NCBI GenBank assembly: GCA_951799405.1
Contig: OX637339.1
Span: 1,798,001-1,862,000, forward strand
Direction of reading: 5' to 3'
Source of the DNA: Agapetus fuscipes
Lineage: Eukaryota > Arthropoda > Insecta > Trichoptera > Glossosomatidae
Length of the DNA stretch: 64,000 nt
Below, one piece after another: positions 27,501 through 33,500 of the stretch. How positions within the stretch are numbered: the first letter of the stretch is position 1; each line of letters opens with the position of its first letter. A program made the translations under genes and the position numbers. Below the pieces are notes generated by a model, which saw only the letters and a program-made list of their open reading frames with translations, ran no database searches and was not told where the DNA came from.

Positions 27501-30500
27501 CCCGCGCAGCCGCACACATGTCCAGGCACGCGGTGCGAGCAGCAGCGCGCGCAGAAGATCTGGCCGCACACGCGACAGTGGTGGCGGCGACGGAAGGCAC
27601 TGAAGCGAGTGCCGCACTCGTAGCACTCGCGGGACTTGTAGTCGGACATCCAGTAGCGAGCCTGCTCCGTGTCCTCGTAACGAGTGCCACTCTGAGACAG
27701 ATAATTTTAACGATGAATTAAATAAAGAATATAATGTGAATTGAATGAATAGTATGAATTATTTATTGATTGTAAAAATGTAATATGTTGTGTATGCTCC
27801 TTGACTTATAGGTTGGTATGCGGCTGACCATCTATGCTGTAGAAAATGGTTCACTTTATCAATGTCACCCCTGTTTCAGGGAAGGTCAGCAAGGTTGCAG
27901 GGTGTATGTTCATTTGTGTTTTTATGTTGTAGGTTCACACGCGGCATGTGCAAGCGCGAATTTATATGTGTCTGCTTGTGAGAATGCATTTAATATGAAT
28001 CTCAAATGATATATATCTTTGCAACTTAGATATTATTGATTGATTATTGTTTAAATTGTTATTGTGTTATATCTTCTGTTGGAGAGCAGACAACACTTTA
28101 TTTTATACAAAATATAAATGAATAAGTCATAAGGTAAAATTAACGGAGTAGGTAGTTACAGTCATTTAATATATTTAGAAATTATAATTCATTACACATT
28201 TTAAGTATTTGGGTATGGTTCAACTAAGGATGAACCTGTTCATCTTCAATCGTTGTGCAAAAAGGGTGCCACCTGAAAACTTTGGCCACTGCATGGGCAC
28301 TATTCATTTTATGTTGTAAGTCCACATGCGGCATGTGTAAGCGCAAAAATATACATGTCTGCTTGTGGGAATGCATGTAATATGAAATTTTAATGTAATT
28401 TATCTTTGACACCTAGATTATTGATAGATTAAAATAGAGATATTTATATTAAAAATGGTTAATATTAATAGAAACAATATTTTTCAGGGTTCGGTGGTTA
28501 ACACAGTGAAAGTCCATTGTATATTAATTAAATAACACACAGTTTTAATTCACTTTTATTTTATTTAAATTATGTCTAACGTTTTCGCCTAAAAAGGCAT
28601 CCTCAGGACAATGACAATCAAAAATATGAATTTTGAAAAAATGAATTTTTGATTGTCATTGTCCTGAGGATGCCTTTTTAGGCGAAAACGTTAGACATAA
28701 TTTAAATAAAATAAAAGTGAATTAAAACTGTGTGTTATTTAATTAATATTAATAGAAACAGTTAATTCAAAGCAGAAAATCATACAGACTTGCTTCTTGC
28801 ATCAAGCACTGCATGCAATATGAGAAGCAATTATATCAGAAATGAATTCAAACAAGGCGATGATTATAGTATTAAAAAATCTTAATTTAAATGCAGACCC
28901 AAGAATGATACAGTTAGTGGAGTGCTTGCATTTCATGCCAAGAGCTTGGGTTCAAATCCCCACCAAGGGTATCAGAAATGATTTCCCGTTTTGATGTTTA
29001 TTTCAAACAAAAAAATAAAGTAAAGGCAAGGTTAAGTCAGGCTTTACAATGAATGAGTACCAGTCCCCTCGGGCGCTGGGAAAATCTCACTTCAACTGGA
29101 GTGGTTGGCGTAAGGCGAGCTCACTTAAATATAAAAGGTAGGTTCCACTCTCCACACGCAGTCCCCTCGGGGAAAACGCGGCAAGAAGTAACACTATATG
29201 CGTAGCTTAATAGTATTTTTTATATCATTGTTGTAACTATTTAGTTTGACAAACAAACCAATGAGGTCCGCAAACGAATTAACAAAGACAAAATAGTGAT
29301 GTCCCACGGCAGGTTGCTAGGGAAACGGCAAATAATAAATTGACATAGACAAGGTTGGGACATCGCATGGCCGAGTCGTTAGAGAAAAGAGAAATAAATA
29401 TTTGGATATTGGTTGCTAAGAACCGTAGCTCCATACAATGTTTGCTGAGAAAAATGTCCTAAATTCAAATTTGAACTGGGTCCATTTGTATGCTCATCTA
29501 TGACAGAAGCAATACTTATCTCAAGTCAAATAAAAATATACGTAAACAATATTATCTAATGAGAAATTGAATGAAGTGTGGATTTTAGCCTGTTTGTATA
29601 AAATTATTATATACCTACTTGACACACTTTTTTTAAATGAAGTGGCATTGGCAAAACTAAAACATCCTTTAGCAGGGGTGCTCAAACTTGAACTGTTGGC
29701 TATCTACCTACCTGAATATTGTTAGATTACGATCGATCGACTTCCTTGCTTGACTTATAGGTTGGTATTCGGCTGACCACTCATGCTGTAGAAAATGGTT
29801 CACTTTTCCAATGTCACCCCTGTTTCAGGGAAGGTCGGCAGGAGTTGCAGGGTGTATGTCCATTTGAGATTTGGTTTTTATGTTGTAGGTTCACATGCGG
29901 CATGCGCAAGCCCAAACTTGTACGTGTATGCTTGTAATGTGAATTCCCAATGTTACATATCTTTGCAACTTAGCTTAGATTAGATTAGACTCTGAGAGGC
30001 TGCAAGCAGGATTTTCGTCTAGCGCGCATTCCTTTGATAAAGCCGCTTTTTGCCGAAGCAGAAGGTTATTACGATAAAAGAAAGTGATTCTGGCGTATTT
30101 GTGAATCAAATAAATTTTAGTACCTTGCTCATTTCATTTTGTTTTAAAGACCTACCTACTAAAACAAAATCTATGACTAGTTCTGAATTTTTGTTCTTGA
30201 GATTGCCTCAAAAAGCACTTGAGATCAAGAAATCAATCGCAATCGACCGTTTGAGCACCCCTGCTTTACAGTATTTGAAAAGTCTCATTTGTAGGCATAT
30301 TTTCCACTATCTTAGAAGCAAAAATATTATGACAAAATTCCATGCCATGATACGAGAAAAGATATTTTATTTTTCTCCTGAACTAATAGGTTGGTATGAG
30401 GCAGCTCGTACTTTCCCTTCTAAGCACATGCCCCAAATACAAGACCTTTTTGATTTTAATATGTGTCAGCAATTGCTTCTTAGTTTTGCTTATATTATAT

Positions 30501-33500
30501 TATATTAACCGCCCTACCTTTGGGTTATTATTAAAAAAATATGTAAAAAAACATTGGGTTTTTTTTTCAAAACATTTTGCAGAATCACGGATTCGCAGCG
30601 TGAAATGCATGGGACAGACAAAAATTCTCCGAAAAGGTTTGTTAGCTCCGGCTGACCTTGAAACACTTAATGCGATAACGCAGGAACAAACTTGATGTAT
30701 TTGAACGTATAGAATCTGTTTGTGGGTTTTCATTTTTCATATGGGTATAGACATTTTTTTGCATGAATGTATGTGATACGACTTCTTGCGTTCGGGCGAC
30801 AATATAGGGATCGTATCACGTACGTTCGTATGGGTAGGGCGGTTAATATTGGTAAATGCATTGTATGGTTTATTGGGTTGGAATAACAATGAAAAAGACA
30901 TGATCAAACATTTCAAAAGACTAAAACCAACAAAATGCTGTTTAGGGTTAAGGTCCAAGTGTATATTTTTGATAAGAGGCCGGTGTCAAACTTACCGTTT
31001 CTGTCTAAGGTACTGGAGCGCATTGTCTCTGATCGGCTGGTATCTTATCTGAGTGCTAACGATCTGATGCCTAAGAGGCAATCAGCCTATCGAAAATATC
31101 ATTCGACTGAAACTGGCTTACTGACGGTGGTCTCAGATCTGATATCGGCAGTGGATTGCGGAGATCTTGCTCTCTTAGCGCTTCTGGACATGAGTGCGGC
31201 GTTTGACACCGTATGTCATGATATTCTGATAAGGAGGTTGGAGGGTTCGTACGGCTTGAGGGATAAGGCGCTGGCGTGGTTCTCCTCCTACTTGGCGGAT
31301 CGCAAGCAGGTAGTGCGTACTTGTGACTGTGTCTCACCTTCCTATTCGCTGATCTCCGGGGTGCCGCAGGGGTCTGTACTGGGACCGATCCTGTTTATTT
31401 TATACACTGCTGACATTGAGAGTATAGTTGAGAAATGGGGCCTCATTACACATGCATATGCAGATGACTGGCAAATTTACTCTCAGTGTCAGCCACATAT
31501 GGCACAAACTCTCAGTAACAGGGTGGCAGCTTGCATTGCGGAGATTGGTGAATGGATGACAAGCAATGGCCTAATCCTTAACATGGGTAAGACAGAAGTG
31601 ATGTGGGCGGCTACAACCAGGCGTGATCATCTTTTGACAACTCGAGTACCACTCTCCATTGGGGGAGAGCTGATTCAGCCCTCCGACTCAGTCAGACTTC
31701 TAGGAGTCACACTGGATCGGAACCTCACAATGGGAGAGCAATTGAACTTGACTGTATCTTCCTCATTTTTTGAACTTCGCCAGATAAAGGCGATCAGGAG
31801 ATGTTTACCGTCGGGAGCAGTCAAGACCCTGGTTAATGCCTTTGTGATGTCACGAGTTGACTATTGCTCAACGCTGTACATAGGTCAGCCGAAAAAGCAG
31901 TTCAACCGTCTTCAGTCTGTGCTGAATTCAGCGGCAAGACTCATATTCGGGATGTCTAAATTTACTCGCATTACTCCATTGTTAGGGAAACTGCATTGGC
32001 TTCGTTTTCCGGAGAGGGTGGTCTACCGTGTTTGTCTGATGGTGTATAAGGCTGTAAATGGTACAGCTCCTTCATATTTGGCTGACATGTTTACACCCGT
32101 TGAGAGGGATTTGAGGCGCCAAACGCTCAGATCTGCAGGGGATGGCGTGGTGGACTTGGTTCAGCCACACCGTCAGACACGCACTAATTTTGGGGACCGT
32201 GCTTTCCGGTTTGCGGGACCAATGGAGTGGAACAGACTGCCACCTAATGTGAGGAAGGCAAAGACTGTTGGTGTCTTTAAAGGAGCACTAAAGACACATC
32301 TTTACAAGAAATCTTATCCGTGATTTGAGAGGGCCCTTGAGGTGTGACACACACAAAAACGGCGCTCTTTAATTATGTGTACATTAAAATAAATTATCCT
32401 TATATATATATATAAGAGGTTAATAGTTTTAAGAGAGCAGTAGGTATACAGTTAACCCTCCGTCGGTCGCAAACATTTTGAAGCCTTTGTTTGAATGCAA
32501 TGCCCCAAAAATACCCAGAATTTCATGTTGCTATTACTCCTGACACCTTGATTTCTGGAGAACATCCTTTCACACACAAACGGGATATATTTAACTTTAG
32601 CATATTATGTGACGTTAAACAAATAAAGAAACTACCCTTTTTACTCAGTATAAAGTCATTATGCTGGCGTTGAAAGTACCAAGCCTAACGTTATTCATGA
32701 TTTTAACGGACTTACACATTCTATAGACTACAAAGCTGTGACATCATACCGCAGGTTTGCTAGAAAAAACAATAATATTTTGTTATTGGTCCCAAAGCAC
32801 TCTAGTCACATAGAAGTGTGGCGTTTACCAGTCAAGAAAACAAATTATTTTAAAATTTCTGCTGAGTCCGTTACATGAATGTGCATGTTTTTTTTTATAT
32901 CCAATACAACACTTTATTACATTAAAATACTTAAACGAATCGCCTTTGAATTGGAGACTTCTTTGACAAACTGTAGATGTGTTTTTTTTAAACAGGTGCG
33001 AACAACGGAGGGTTACAATGTGTCCTGAGGCGTTACTTTTTTCTTTTTTCTGCTTACTCGAAGAAATGTTACAATACTCAGACCTTAACCCTGGAAAGGT
33101 TATGAACTTTGAGTGTGTAATAATTCAAGGGTACTTTTAGATGTAATTAATTAAATAATTTGAAGGGTCTGTAGTATAGTGATTAATGCTTTGAACTCAT
33201 AATTAGAAGGGTGTGAGTTCAATTTCCGAAAACCACAAACAAAACTTTTTTTTTCAAATATACTCTTTGCTGGGTTGAAATACTCTTGTCTTTGCCAAAG
33301 ACTGGTCATCAAAGGTTCTCCCCGAAGGAGTCATATGTGTCGAGTGGAACCTATTTATTTTTACAGGGAAGGGGCTCAGCCTTCCGTCAACCCCTTCTTA
33401 AAATGGGGGTTTTACAGCTCACGAGGGGGCTGGTGCTCATTTATTGTGAAGGCTGAGTAAGCCTCGCCAGTATTTTAATATGGATTTGAAATAAACACCG

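Noticed and set aside
30050..30508. 152-aa plus-strand frame
   Set aside because: It starts inside a hAT-like element and runs across its end with no domain or homologue that I recognise.
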